64,000 bases of DNA from Gracilibacillus timonensis (GTDB taxonomy: Bacteria > Bacillota > Bacilli > Bacillales > Amphibacillaceae). The stretch is from NCBI RefSeq assembly GCF_900086715.1, contig NZ_FLKH01000010.1, positions 558,001 through 622,000 on the forward strand, given 5' to 3'. Below the pieces are notes generated by a model. It made no database searches and was not told the origin of the DNA. It saw only the letters and a program-made list of their open reading frames with translations. Made by a program: the position numbers and the translations under genes. This document shows positions 47,261 to 55,631 of this stretch, piece after piece; positions within the stretch are counted from its first letter, which is position 1, and the number at the start of each line of letters is the position of its first letter.

Positions 47261-47382
47261 CCTTTTACTTCAACATTTAGATTACCATTCATTTTTTTAA
47301 AAAAATCAATCGATTGTCTAAATATTTCACACAGAAAGGCACTCCCTCTTATTCTGTTCCAACCTCCTATATTTCAACAAAA

Positions 47383-47700
47383 TTATCTAAAATAGTTAAA
47401 CCGGCTTATTTCTTCAAAAGCTTGAAGTAAATCATCATAAGAGTATGTAAAGTCACTATCTATCCATTTCATCAGAATATTCCACATTCCACCAGCATTA
47501 AAAGCTAAAGCAAATTCCATGTTTTCTTCGCTTATAGAATAGGTGAATTTGTCTTTAGTCATGCGATGAATAGAAGGCAAATGTTTATTAAACGTTTTCA
47601 AAAGCAAACTGTCTACATCATTTTTCCGAATCATGGTGATAAAGTCGATATGCTCTATCCAAAATGCAATAAAGATTTTCGCTACTTTCCCCATGTCCAT
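47383..47700 (-). pseudogene. TetR C-terminal-domain-only ORF
   Basis: 105 residues that read as the ligand domain of a TetR protein (FAFWIEHIDFITMIRKNDVD-like start, then ALAFNAGGMWNILMKWIDSD and a final DDLLQAFEEISRF). The helix-turn-helix half is missing; the frame closes with a TAA about 9 codons upstream. It overlaps the preceding ORF by 19 bases, and GGAGA precedes its ATG, so it might be translated. A truncated gene is more likely. Confidence 0.55.
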
Positions 47701-47978
47701 ATTTTCTCCAGGCCTACCTTCCCTTTACTAGATACCAGTTTCACTTCATGAAAAAAAGGCGCTAATTCCGTTTTAACTTGTTCTAAAATAACTTCATCAG
47801 TAATTGGTATATACATAAGCCCGTTTATTTGATTTTTTGTCATACGCAAGAAAAAATGGGTGACGATTGTTTCTTTTGGTTCATTACATAGGGTTAGTTT
47901 GTTTATCGAAAAATCAAGCCCAAAATAATTCCCATTTTTTTCACCCTTAATCTTCGGCACTTCTTGTAACCATTGCAT
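47682..47978 (-). CDS. Unrecognised 98-residue protein
   Basis: It starts at ATG 47978, 8 bases after AAGGAGA. It is soluble, with mixed alpha/beta sequence (GNYFGLDFSINKLTLCNEP, QINGLMYIPITDEVILEQVK) and the end KIWTWGK. I do not recognise a family. It overlaps the truncated TetR fragment and follows a four-helix membrane protein gene in the same direction. Confidence 0.5.
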   Translation of the reverse strand: MQWLQEVPKIKGEKNGNYFGLDFSINKLTLCNEPKETIVTHFFLRMTKNQINGLMYIPITDEVILEQVKTELAPFFHEVKLVSSKGKVGLEKIWTWGK

Positions 47979-48040
47979 ACAAAATCTCCTTATCTTTTTT
48001 AATTTGTCCATTCATTTTAAAAGTAGTTTGTAAATCGTTA

Positions 48041-48550
48041 TCAATTGGTTGAAATAGCGCTAATCCTTTTGCGTTTTGTAACAACAAGATAAACTGTTAA
48101 CAGGATACAAACTAATAATAACAAGTGAAACATCGTATGGAGTGTATTCGGTACGATTCCGTTTATAACCGGTAAAAAAGCATGGGTATTGCCAAACATC
48201 GCGGTATATCCTTCTACTTTTTCCTCTGCACCAATACCAAATAAATACGGAATCCACCACGACATAACCGCTCCTAGCAAGATACATGAGGGATGAACGA
48301 TCAGCCAAATTCTCGCCCAAATAGGATATTTTTTCCCTGCAAAAAAGAGGAGGCCTGCCATTAAAAGCACAATTTGAACAACACCAATCAGGGTAACGAT
48401 TAATATTTCATTCATGGATCGCTCCGAAGTAATAGCTGCCACATCATTTAACCGCCCTAAAGGCACCAAGTCCTGAACAATCATAAATAACAATATTGCG
48501 GTATATCCTCCAATCAGCAATTTCTCTGCAAAAAGCAATTCCTTTTGCAT
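48041..48550 (-). CDS. Four-helix membrane protein, unknown
   Basis: 169 residues with four hydrophobic segments (LLIGGYTAILLFMIVQDLV, ILIVTLIGVVQIVLLMAGLL, a third ending AVMSWWIPYLFG, and TMFHLLLLVCILLTVYLVV). GGGAGGAG precedes the ATG. No family is recognised with confidence. The 48551-48811 stretch upstream shows no gene, only an AT-rich region with a TATAAT-like box. Confidence 0.65.
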   Translation of the reverse strand: MQKELLFAEKLLIGGYTAILLFMIVQDLVPLGRLNDVAAITSERSMNEILIVTLIGVVQIVLLMAGLLFFAGKKYPIWARIWLIVHPSCILLGAVMSWWIPYLFGIGAEEKVEGYTAMFGNTHAFLPVINGIVPNTLHTMFHLLLLVCILLTVYLVVTKRKRISAISTN

Positions 48551-48811
48551 GCAACTCCTCCCATTCTCTTACTGCAATTAGTTGGTCTCCAACACCTTAT
48601 AGCTATCATATCGTATGCGTGACTAATTAATAATGGACTTCAGCAGTATTGTAGGCTAGGCCTTGAGGCTTATTTAGTAAGATATGGAAGGCATGTGGTA
48701 TTATACGAGTATCAAATACCCCATACCATAACAAGATATTTCAAATCGGCTACAAAACCTAGATAATTGCAGGAAATATTAAAAATCTATAACTTTCCTT
48801 AACACACCATT

Positions 48812-48976
48812 CTATTCCTGCCCTCTCTTCTCCACAAATAACAAGATAAATGTGGCGACAGGGCCTAATACAAGAGATAATAAAAACCAGTTTAATCCTG
48901 TCCTGTTTTTCCCTTGTGCAAGTGCCGCATTGATCAGCGACAGAGTGCCCCAGCCCACAAAAAATTGATTATCCAT
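48812..48976 (-). CDS. 54-residue membrane protein
   Basis: ATG 48976 follows GAAGGAGGAGGAA, a very strong ribosome binding site. The protein reads FVGWGTLSLINAALAQGKNR, TGLNWFLLSLVLGPVATFIL, LFVEKRGQE. The G-R-T-G-x-x-W-F-L-L-x-L-x-L-G-P pattern is common in small bacterial membrane proteins. It is real in my view despite its size. Upstream is the truncated CPBP gene; function unknown. Confidence 0.7.
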   Translation of the reverse strand: MDNQFFVGWGTLSLINAALAQGKNRTGLNWFLLSLVLGPVATFILLFVEKRGQE

Positions 48977-49039
48977 TAATGTTCCTCCTCCTTCAGCAGA
49001 TACATAACCTATTGATCTTCTGCAGTCACTAACTCTCTT

Positions 49040-49605
49040 TCATACAAAACATGCCTTCGGATTAATAAGCATGAGGACAACGGCGGTTACTGCATAAAAA
49101 ATCGCATTATACATCATGATATCAATCACGGCCCAATTTATGATACCAGCAAAGAAATTAAACAACTGATGGATCATAATGGGGACCATTAAATTCTGAT
49201 TTAAGTTATAGAAGGCGGTCATGACGATCTTAGTCGCTATAATCGCCACCATAAAACATAGAATATATTGAATCAACTCCACACCCATAAATCCGGTAGT
49301 AAACCAGATAGGCAGATGCCACATTCCCCACCAGAATCCTATGATGATGGATGCCATTAAGGACGAATATTTCTTTTGAAGCTCGATTTGGGCAAAGCCT
49401 CTCCAGCCTAGTTCTTCTCCTAGTGGTCCTGCCAGAAGGTTTGTCATAAAGAAATAAAACAACATTCCCCCTGAAGAAATAGTAAAAACAGAGTGGGCTT
49501 CACTATCCCTAGATACCAGCAGTAAAACCATCAAGCATAGAATAATTTGAATCACTATGGCTATAACAATCACAGAGAATTTGATTTTATGTTTAAATTT
49601 AGCTC
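49040..49605 (-). pseudogene. CPBP (CAAX-type) membrane protease, N-terminally truncated
   Basis: The visible part carries the two CPBP motifs, EELGWRG and WHLPIW, plus IMIHQLFNFFAG. CPBP proteases are usually 220-300 residues; here only about 177-188 remain, and the frame upstream (SRAKFKHKIKFSV) runs straight into a MerR-type gene in another frame. GTG 49573 is a possible start, but there is no good ribosome binding site. It looks like a deletion product. Confidence 0.65.
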
Positions 49606-49769
49606 TCGATAGAAATTTACGGTGATCACATCATATATATCGAAATGACTGTATTTTCTATAGCCATTTTCCTCCTCCTGCTTCAGATTTACTAATTCCT
49701 TTTCTTCGTAAAACTTCAATGTATCTCGAGATACACCTAAAAATGTAGTGACTTGCCAATGGTATACAT
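49570..49769 (-). pseudogene. MerR family regulator, frameshifted and truncated
   Basis: ATG 49769 stands 5 bases after GAGGAGG and encodes MYTIGK. The frame is then lost: one extra G would continue as VTTFLGVSRDTLKFYEEKEL, NGYRKYSHFDIYDVITVNFY, the MerR helix-turn-helix and wing. The coding sequence ends after about 60 residues where it meets the CPBP fragment. Two lesions (1-base deletion near 49752, and loss of the 3' part) make it dead. Confidence 0.75.
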
Positions 49770-49817
49770 GGTATCCTCCTCGCGTCACTGCTTGCTTTTG
49801 TAGCCTTCATTTCTCTT

Positions 49818-50348
49818 TTAGGCTAGCTCCCTCAGTTTTTTACGATAGGCAAAGTAAGGCATGCTGGTAAACACTAGAGGAATAAGCGTCATTCCAAAAA
49901 TAACAGCTAATATCACACTAATAAAATGAAGTAGCGCAAAATATTCTGCCAAGGCAAGTAGTAACACACTTCCCAGGACAATGGTAAAAAAATGCACGGC
50001 ATACTTGCCACAAAATCGTTTATCCTGTTCAAAACGTTCACGCAAACTATCCTTATCTGAGTAAATTGGTTTTGTACCTGAAGGCGCGGAGAAATAATGG
50101 ATATCCCCCATGGAATAAAGATGAGTCCAGCCTGCCTCTTTGAAAATCAAAAAGTAGTCTTCATCCGCATCTTGCTGCGTATCAACCGAATAGATAAGGT
50201 CTTGAGGTTCCCCTTTTCTCAAGCGGTACCCTAAAAACTGATTCCCTGTTAAAATCCATCCTTGCTTCGCATAATCACTCAATCGTTCCATATCTTTTTC
50301 TTCGCCAAAGGCCAATCCTTCACTTGGCATATATTTATATTTTGTCAT
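49818..50348 (-). CDS. DUF2812 protein
   Basis: 176 residues. The N-terminal DUF2812 domain has EEKDMERLSDYAKQGWILTG then FLGYRLRKGEPQDLIYSVD and GWTHLYSMGDIHYFSAP. Two C-terminal membrane helices follow. AAGGGAGCG precedes the ATG. DUF2812 genes are regularly encoded after a PadR repressor, as here (50 bases apart), and are thought to be under its control. Function unknown. Confidence 0.85.
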   Translation of the reverse strand: MTKYKYMPSEGLAFGEEKDMERLSDYAKQGWILTGNQFLGYRLRKGEPQDLIYSVDTQQDADEDYFLIFKEAGWTHLYSMGDIHYFSAPSGTKPIYSDKDSLRERFEQDKRFCGKYAVHFFTIVLGSVLLLALAEYFALLHFISVILAVIFGMTLIPLVFTSMPYFAYRKKLRELA

Positions 50349-50398
50349 GTCTTTACGCTCCCTTGTTAGCTTGCTGTATATTCGTTCCTTCTAACGGC

Positions 50399-50797
50399 TT
50401 ACTCCGGCTTATAAGCAGGATCAAACGAAGAAGTCGCAGGAGTATCCATTTTGTATTCACGCTTTTTCTCTTTCCTTTGACTTAAAACCTCTTCACCGTG
50501 TGCTACCATCTGGCGCCTATGCTCGATCGCTTTTTCCAGTAAGGCAACACCTGATTCTGTCGCTATATATGTCTTGCGCTGGGGAGTGGAATCCTCTGAT
50601 TGCACAATCAATCTTGCTTTTTCGAGTTTCTTTAGTGTGGTATACATCGAAGCTGGGCCTACAGTAAATTGATTATCTGTTAATGTTTCAATATTCTTCA
50701 TAATCAGATAGCCATGCTTCGCTTCCAACACAGATAATAAAATGTAAAAGGCTGTATCCGTTAATTCACCTGATTCCAAAGCATCTGAACGAGCCAT
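50399..50797 (-). CDS. PadR family regulator
   Basis: A 132-residue winged-helix regulator: ELTDTAFYILLSVLEAKHGY, then GPASMYTTLKKLEKARLI, the PadR recognition helix region, and the wing RKTYIATESGVALLEKAI. The C-terminal coiled helix is short, followed by a disordered tail. GAAGGAGGAA precedes the ATG. It is in an operon with DUF2812, probably autoregulated. Confidence 0.9.
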   Translation of the reverse strand: MARSDALESGELTDTAFYILLSVLEAKHGYLIMKNIETLTDNQFTVGPASMYTTLKKLEKARLIVQSEDSTPQRKTYIATESGVALLEKAIEHRRQMVAHGEEVLSQRKEKKREYKMDTPATSSFDPAYKPE

Positions 50798-50876
50798 GTC
50801 TTTCCTCCTTCGCTATATCATTTATTGATACATAAGGCAAGTAGCTTTTCTAACATTGTCAGTTAACTATAAAAAT

Positions 50877-50912
50877 AACCACCGCTAGCTTTATTAAGCC
50901 TAGCAGTGGTTC
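50877..50912 (-). terminator. Hairpin upstream of padR
   Basis: AACCAC-GCTAG pairs with CTAGC-GTGGTT, followed on the minus strand by ATTTTTAT. It is a second stop signal for the toxin-antitoxin transcript from the right. Confidence 0.6.
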
Positions 50913-50999
50913 CTTTTGTTCATTATAAATTTTGTGTTGTGATCTTTGAAAAGGTTATTGCACTGGCGTTAATCATGACGAATAATCTAACTAATGACA

Positions 51000-51036
51000 T
51001 TACACTTCTATTTTTCTATAAAAAATAGAAGTGTAA
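51000..51036 (-). terminator. Terminator of the RelE/Phd unit
   Basis: TTACACTTCTATTTTT and its complement form a 15-bp hairpin with A/T-rich loop, 42 bases past the toxin stop. Confidence 0.75.
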
Positions 51037-51078
51037 AGTAATTTATTTTTATGTATAAATATGGTATAGCTAAAACTA

Positions 51079-51390
51079 TTAAAGCAAATTGTGGTATTCT
51101 CTTCTTCCGTCAACTATGGCATAAATAATAATGGTCTGTTCTGTATCATTAATCTTATAAAAGACAAGAGGCCGCTCTACAATTACTACTCTATACCCAT
51201 GCTTTTTTAAAACCGAATACCTCGGCTCACTACCCGACTTAGGAAATTTTCGAAGGCAATGAATAGCGCCTTCGATTTTATCCAAATATGCTAGTGCGAT
51301 ATCTTCATTTCCAGAATCATCAGCAATATAAAAGATAATATCACGGAGTTGATCTTCTGCCTTATCCGTTCTTAGTATTTTATACTCCAT
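51079..51390 (-). CDS. RelE/ParE-type toxin
   Basis: The protein has 103 residues from ATG 51390 after GGAAAGGAAA. It is a RelE/ParE fold (YKILRTDKAEDQLRDIIFYI, KFPKSGSEPRYSVLKKHGYR, IYAIVDGRREYHNLL). These toxins cleave ribosome-bound mRNA or inhibit gyrase. The gene overlaps the upstream Phd-type antitoxin by 11 bases. The type II pair appears intact. Confidence 0.9.
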   Translation of the reverse strand: MEYKILRTDKAEDQLRDIIFYIADDSGNEDIALAYLDKIEGAIHCLRKFPKSGSEPRYSVLKKHGYRVVIVERPLVFYKINDTEQTIIIYAIVDGRREYHNLL

Positions 51391-51664
51391 TTGTTTTCCT
51401 TTCCAATAAAGATGTACGAAGATCATCAAATGAATGCTGCATTGGTGCTACACGTTCATTTTTCACATCTTCTTCAGCATCTGCAAGTGTTCGAAGTAGT
51501 TCTAACTCCGCTTTCATTTGATAATAATCCTGCAAACCTAGAACTGCTGTATCACCTCTTCCTTTTACGATCATAATTACGGCATTTCTAGAATTTTTGC
51601 AATAATTAGATATCTTATTATAATGATTTCGAAGATCTGCTGACGGCCTAATATCTTCACCCAT
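51380..51664 (-). CDS. Phd/YefM-type antitoxin
   Basis: The protein has 94 residues from ATG 51664 after AGAGGTGATACC. The N-terminal Phd/YefM DNA-binding fold is visible (IRPSADLRNHYNKISNYC, then NAVIMIVKGRGDTAVLGLQD-like). The C-terminal flexible part would wrap the toxin. It is first in the operon, as usual. Confidence 0.9.
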   Translation of the reverse strand: MGEDIRPSADLRNHYNKISNYCKNSRNAVIMIVKGRGDTAVLGLQDYYQMKAELELLRTLADAEEDVKNERVAPMQHSFDDLRTSLLERKTNGV

Positions 51665-51738
51665 GGTATCACCTCTTCTCAAAGTGTTAATCATATGATA
51701 ATATGACTAGGAAGTGCAATAAGCATGAACAACTATCT

Positions 51739-51990
51739 CTATGACCAGCAGACTTCCTTGATCTCATAGTCTTCCGAGGAATCTGCCTCCCCTGTTAAAC
51801 ACGCAAAACAGCTTTGGTAGGCAACCGCACTACCAATCGCCCAGATTTCCTGACCACATCTCCTGCATTTTTCTCCGTTTTTCTTATCTTGAACTGCCTG
51901 TTTCAAGCTTTTTCTTAATTGTTTTGGATCTGTATCAGGATTTCCTTTGCAATGTTTTTTTACATAATCTTCTATCGACATTGGTTGCAT
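51739..51990 (-). CDS. Small zinc-ribbon protein
   Basis: The protein has 83 residues from ATG 51990, 8 bases after GGAGAGGGGAGC. It has two CxxC pairs (EKCRRCGQEI and SCFACLTGEA) that could bind one zinc, and a basic helical N-terminal half (KKHCKGNPDTDPKQLRKSLK). Function unknown. It lies between the toxin-antitoxin pair and the NUDIX remnant. Confidence 0.65.
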   Translation of the reverse strand: MQPMSIEDYVKKHCKGNPDTDPKQLRKSLKQAVQDKKNGEKCRRCGQEIWAIGSAVAYQSCFACLTGEADSSEDYEIKEVCWS

Positions 51991-52058
51991 TACTGTTGCT
52001 CCCCTCTCCATGTTCCGCTTTATTTTATCGCAATTCTTTAATGATGAAAAATATTTCT

Positions 52059-52366
52059 TATGCAAGAACAGCCTCCGTTAAATCAGCCCTGAAATGTATA
52101 TGGAGAAGACGCTTCAAGTATACTTTCTACCCCATCAGGATGGTAAGGCATGAACTTATTTGCGGTTTGCACATCCACCCATCGGATCTCCGATATTTCC
52201 TCTTCATCTTGAATCAAAGGAGTTCCATCTATTATTTTGGCTGTAAACGTAAAAAAGATGGCATGATGGCCCTTTTCTATAAAAACAGCTTCATTCACTG
52301 CAGCAATTTTCTCAACTCGCACGGTTAAACCTGTCTCCTCTTTTACTTCTCGAATAACCGCTTGCC
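52059..52366. repeat. Direct repeat, copy 1 (NUDIX 3' end)
   Basis: About 308 bases matching 55632-55940 in the same orientation with roughly ten differences by eye. The two copies bracket the AbiE module and the IS3 element. Confidence 0.8.
52083..52366 (-). pseudogene. NUDIX gene 3' fragment (duplicate)
   Basis: It encodes the C-terminal two thirds of a NUDIX protein ([20 protein letters not shown] to ASSPYTFQG). Except for a few substitutions it is the same as the C-terminus of the NUDIX gene at 55658-56050. The Nudix box is cut at REVKEETG; upstream of about 52366 the sequence is unrelated, with a stop in frame. It is therefore dead. A short unrelated coding-like frame lies at about 52370-52480 on the minus strand. 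Confidence 0.8.
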
Positions 52367-52552
52367 TTGATGTTTTTGCAACAAATTATCACGAAGATTT
52401 TTTCTCCTAAGATCTGATAAAGAAAAACCTTGTGTGTCAAGGGTCTCCGTTATGTCCTTGTAATAATTATTCAAGAATGCAGGATATAAAGATGCTTATT
52501 GCACATATTAAAAGAAAAATCCAAGAATGATGAAAAATTCTGCTATCGAATG

Positions 52553-52580
52553 TTGTATTGAACGTGAATTATGGTATAAT
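52553..52580 (+). promoter_or_regulatory. Promoter of the abiE pair
   Basis: TTGTAT, a 16-base spacer and a perfect TATAAT, 19 bases before the AbiEi start, with GAGGTGA between. Confidence 0.65.
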
Positions 52581-52598
52581 GATATTGAGGTGAGTCGC

Positions 52599-53228
52599 AT
52601 GATTCAACAAAGATTAAAAAGTGTATTTGAAGTTAATAACGGCATCTTAACTACGCAGATGGCAAAAGATTATGGCATCAATGATTCCACTCTTAGAAAA
52701 GCAATTGAGCGAAAAGATATCCAAAAGCATTCAAGAGGTATTTATTTGTTGGACAACGTTTATTTTGATGATTTGTACATTCTCCAATTGCAATACCCTG
52801 GAGCTGTATACTCACATGAAACAGCTGTTATGTTGCATACATTGTCTTCTTATTCACCATTTGTGTATCATGTGTCCTTTTTAAGAGGTTACCATTTAAC
52901 CACTGCGGAAGAGCAACATATCAAACCCTACTACGTTTCAAAAAAAGAATGGAACGATGAATATGTTGAACTAATGGATAGTTGGGATTCCAACCCATTA
53001 AGAGTAACAAATTTAGAAAAAACAGTTGTGGATATGCTGCGACATAAAAAGCCGATGCCAGGTATTATTGATGAAATGATTAACGATTATATTACTAGAA
53101 ATGATAAGAATTTGGAAAAGTTGATTGATTACGGCGTTCGTTTTAATGTTTTAAATATTATAAGAGAGAGGATTTTGCCGTTTGTTAAGCCAACAAAAAA
53201 TGAAAAATTTAATAAGGCAAAAATCTAA
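52599..53228 (+). CDS. AbiEi-family antitoxin
   Basis: The protein has 209 residues from ATG 52599, 6 bases after TGAGGTGAG. It has an N-terminal winged helix (GILTTQMAKDYGINDSTLRK, AIERKDIQKHSRGIYLLDN), then the AbiEi core (VYSHETAVMLHTLSSYSPF). The type IV antitoxin represses the operon and counters the AbiEii toxin without direct contact. The toxin gene overlaps its end by 29 bases. It is an abortive-infection phage defence module by family. Confidence 0.9.
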   Translation: MIQQRLKSVFEVNNGILTTQMAKDYGINDSTLRKAIERKDIQKHSRGIYLLDNVYFDDLYILQLQYPGAVYSHETAVMLHTLSSYSPFVYHVSFLRGYHLTTAEEQHIKPYYVSKKEWNDEYVELMDSWDSNPLRVTNLEKTVVDMLRHKKPMPGIIDEMINDYITRNDKNLEKLIDYGVRFNVLNIIRERILPFVKPTKNEKFNKAKI

Positions 53229-54084
53229 AGAATCAAAACTGCCTGTACAACAGTTATATGGATTATATGCAATGGATCGATTAATTCTGAAATTGAGCAA
53301 GTCTTCCTACGCTGATCATTTAATTGTTAAAGGTGGTTTTCTTTTAACTACAGATCTTGGTATTTGCATGAGAGCAACTAGGGATTTAGATTTTACACTT
53401 AGGGATGCTATCCTTTCCAAAGATACATTGAACGAATTAATTGATGTGATTAATTTTACAGAAGACAATAGTAATGAATATTTTAAAGTTAGTAGTATGA
53501 GTGAAACAAGAGAAGACTTTGAGTATAATGGATATAATTTAAAGATTGATTATTACAATGGAAGTACAAAGATCCCAATAAATATCGATCTTACAACAGG
53601 GGAGGATTTAATTGGTGTAACTGATAAGAAAAACTTTAAATCAATTTTTTCTGATGAAGAGTACATCTTAAGTAGTTATTCTCCAGAACAAATAATTATT
53701 GATAAATTCTATACTTTATTAGCTTATGGTGAACTTGATGATACCAACTCCAGGATGAAAGATTACTATGATTTATATATGTTAACAAAAAGGAATGATG
53801 AGATCGATTCAGGAAAGGTTTTATCTGGACTTAACAAAACGATGAAGCAGCGTAAAACCTTCATTGAAATCGGAAATTATGATGAGATTATTGACTATTT
53901 AAGAGAGTCGAATAATCAAAAAGCATTATGGGCAACTTTTGTCGAGAGTAATCCTTATATTGAAAGCATTAGTTTTGCTGAAGTGATGAATCAAATTGAA
54001 TGGTTCTCAAATAAGCTTGAGCACACTTATCAAAAAGGGATTATTCATAAAAAGAATAACGATCCTGAAAGACATGGATTTTAA
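53200..54084 (+). CDS. AbiEii-family nucleotidyltransferase toxin
   Basis: The protein has 294 residues from ATG 53200; TTG 53182 is an alternative. The nucleotidyltransferase motif is in IVKGGFLLTTDLGICMRATR followed by DLDFTL, with later conserved K in IIIDKFYTLL and the DYYDLYML motif typical of AbiEii/AbiGii proteins. These toxins transfer nucleotides to tRNA and stop growth of phage-infected cells. The start lies inside the antitoxin gene, so translation is coupled. The lower GC than flanking genes suggests acquisition. Confidence 0.9.
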   Translation: MKNLIRQKSKESKLPVQQLYGLYAMDRLILKLSKSSYADHLIVKGGFLLTTDLGICMRATRDLDFTLRDAILSKDTLNELIDVINFTEDNSNEYFKVSSMSETREDFEYNGYNLKIDYYNGSTKIPINIDLTTGEDLIGVTDKKNFKSIFSDEEYILSSYSPEQIIIDKFYTLLAYGELDDTNSRMKDYYDLYMLTKRNDEIDSGKVLSGLNKTMKQRKTFIEIGNYDEIIDYLRESNNQKALWATFVESNPYIESISFAEVMNQIEWFSNKLEHTYQKGIIHKKNNDPERHGF

Positions 54085-54214
54085 GACTTTTGCTTCTAAG
54101 CACTTTTACTATTACGTAATTAACTTTTAATGATAGAAAACTGGATCTATGTCAAGAAATTGGACACTAGAAATGGTGAATTTCTTCAAATTCCTACCGC
54201 ACTCCGTTTGCTTC

Positions 54215-54263
54215 CCTCTGTGTTAAAAGAAGGGGAAGTTCGCCCCTTCCTTTAACACAGAGG
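54215..54263. terminator. Terminator inside the IS3 end
   Basis: CCTCTGTGTTAAA-GAAGGGG pairs with CCCCTTC-TTTAACACAGAGG around AAGTTCG; a strong hairpin after orfB. Confidence 0.8.
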
Positions 54264-54277
54264 CTAATTACGCTTTT

Positions 54278-55099
54278 CTATGAAGCTATTTTACGTAGAT
54301 ACATTTTTTCATACGCCATTGGTGACATATATCCAATGGTGGAGTGAATTCGCTTGGAATTATAAAATGTCATGATGTAAGAAAAGATACTACGCTTTGC
54401 TTCTTCTCGGCTTTGATAATCTTCATGAAAGATTAATTCCTTCTTGATCACGCTATGAAACGACTCGATACATGCATTATCGTAACAGTTGCCTTTCCGG
54501 CTCATGCTTGTGGTGATATGATGTTTTCTTAAAAGCGCTTGATACTCTTTAGCCGCATATTGGCTACCTCTATCGGAATGGTGAATTAATCCTTTTTGCG
54601 GCGTTTGCTGATTAATGGCTCGTCTTAAAGCGGTGAGTGTTAATTCTTTGGTCATTCGATGACTCATGGCCCAACCAATAATCCTTCTGGAAAACAAATC
54701 CATGATGGTCGCTAAGTACAACCATCCCTCTCTGGTCCAAATGTACGTGATATCGCTTACCCATACTTGTCCTGGTTTATCTGCCCGGAAATCTTGATTT
54801 AATAAATTCGGATAGACAGGATGCGAATGTTTGGAGTTCGTTGTCGCCTTATATTTCTTCATTGTTTTCGAACGTAAACCATTTTCCTTCATGATACGAG
54901 ACACTGTTTTTGGAGAAACAGGTACCCCTTCATTGCGTAAAACCTGTGTGATTTTAGGACTGCCATATCTTTTTTTGGATGCGATAAATATGCGTTTGAT
55001 TTGAGCTGTTAGCTTTTGTTTACGTTTAGATTGATCGCTGACAGGGCGATCTCTCCACTCATAATAGCCACTCTTAGAAACACCTAATACTTGGCACAT
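54278..55099 (-). CDS. IS3 transposase OrfB (DDE catalytic part)
   Basis: 273 residues from its first ATG; it is normally made as an OrfAB fusion by -1 frameshifting. An HTH_21 region (SKRKQKLTAQIKRIFIASKK) precedes the rve integrase core with DDE residues in VWVSDITYIWT, IHHSDRGSQYAAK and NACIESFHSVIKKEL (35 residues between the second D and E, as required). It is complete. Confidence 0.93.
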   Translation of the reverse strand: MCQVLGVSKSGYYEWRDRPVSDQSKRKQKLTAQIKRIFIASKKRYGSPKITQVLRNEGVPVSPKTVSRIMKENGLRSKTMKKYKATTNSKHSHPVYPNLLNQDFRADKPGQVWVSDITYIWTREGWLYLATIMDLFSRRIIGWAMSHRMTKELTLTALRRAINQQTPQKGLIHHSDRGSQYAAKEYQALLRKHHITTSMSRKGNCYDNACIESFHSVIKKELIFHEDYQSREEAKRSIFSYIMTFYNSKRIHSTIGYMSPMAYEKMYLRKIAS

Positions 55100-55146
55100 C
55101 TTCTCTACACGAAATTCGTGGTGGTGTTCTTGAATAAATCCATAGA

Positions 55147-55443
55147 TTACTTCGGCTTTTTTGCGAAGATGCCCATAGCCTTTTTTAAAATAGCTACCTC
55201 CTCTTCCAAATCACGAATCCGTTTATCTTTTTCATACCCAGCTTGATCTTTGGGACTGCGATTACCGCTTCCTACAAAGCTATTCTCTTGGTCCTCCTTG
55301 TACCTAGCTACCCATTTTTGCAGCGTCTGGGGAACTAAGTCTAATTCTCTTGCCACTTCGGCTGCTTTCCTTCCATCTTCCACTACTAATTTTACTGCAT
55401 ATACTTTAAATTCTTTATCATATCGTTTTGCCATGTTAGACAC
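55147..55443 (-). CDS. IS3 transposase OrfA (DNA-binding part)
   Basis: A 98-residue HTH_Tnp_1 protein (KRYDKEFKVYAVKLVVEDGR, then VARELDLVPQTLQKWVARYK) with a C-terminal leucine zipper (RDLEEEVAILKKAMG). It ends just after the slippery A6G (55162-55156), where ribosomes can shift back one base to make the OrfAB transposase. Confidence 0.93.
   Translation of the reverse strand: MSNMAKRYDKEFKVYAVKLVVEDGRKAAEVARELDLVPQTLQKWVARYKEDQENSFVGSGNRSPKDQAGYEKDKRIRDLEEEVAILKKAMGIFAKKPK
55156..55162 (-). promoter_or_regulatory. -1 frameshift site A AAA AAG
   Basis: A6G heptamer near the end of orfA, in the zero frame for A-AAA-AAG slippage. orfB is open in the -1 frame across it. Confidence 0.8.
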
Positions 55444-55631
55444 TCCTAGAGATTATTATATTTAGTATAAAAATCCCCATTTGGTATGTCCAATTATTAG
55501 ACTATCATCAAACCACATAAAAAACCTTCTATATCAAAAATAGAGAGTTTTTTCTAGCCGAAGACGACCGTTTAATTTTTTATAACGCTTAAATATCTTT
55601 AATCAATAAAAAGGGGTTACTTGTACCCCTG

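Larger units (their letters stand above)
54159..55494 (-). mobile_element. IS3-family element (IS150 group)
   Basis: It is bounded by imperfect 18-bp inverted repeats: ATTGGACACTAGAAATGG at 54159-54176 and, on the other strand, ATTGGACATACCAAATGG at 55494-55477. It carries orfA and orfB on the minus strand with an A6G slip site. No clear target duplication was found. It looks intact and lies just downstream of the AbiE pair. Confidence 0.85.

Noticed and set aside
48650-48720. Possible promoter with TATAAT in the gap upstream of the four-helix protein
   Set aside because: No -35 box at 16-18 bases and the distance to the next gene is long.
54159-55494. Target-site duplication for the IS3 element
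   Set aside because: Flanks compared at several possible end positions gave no matching 3-5 base direct repeat.
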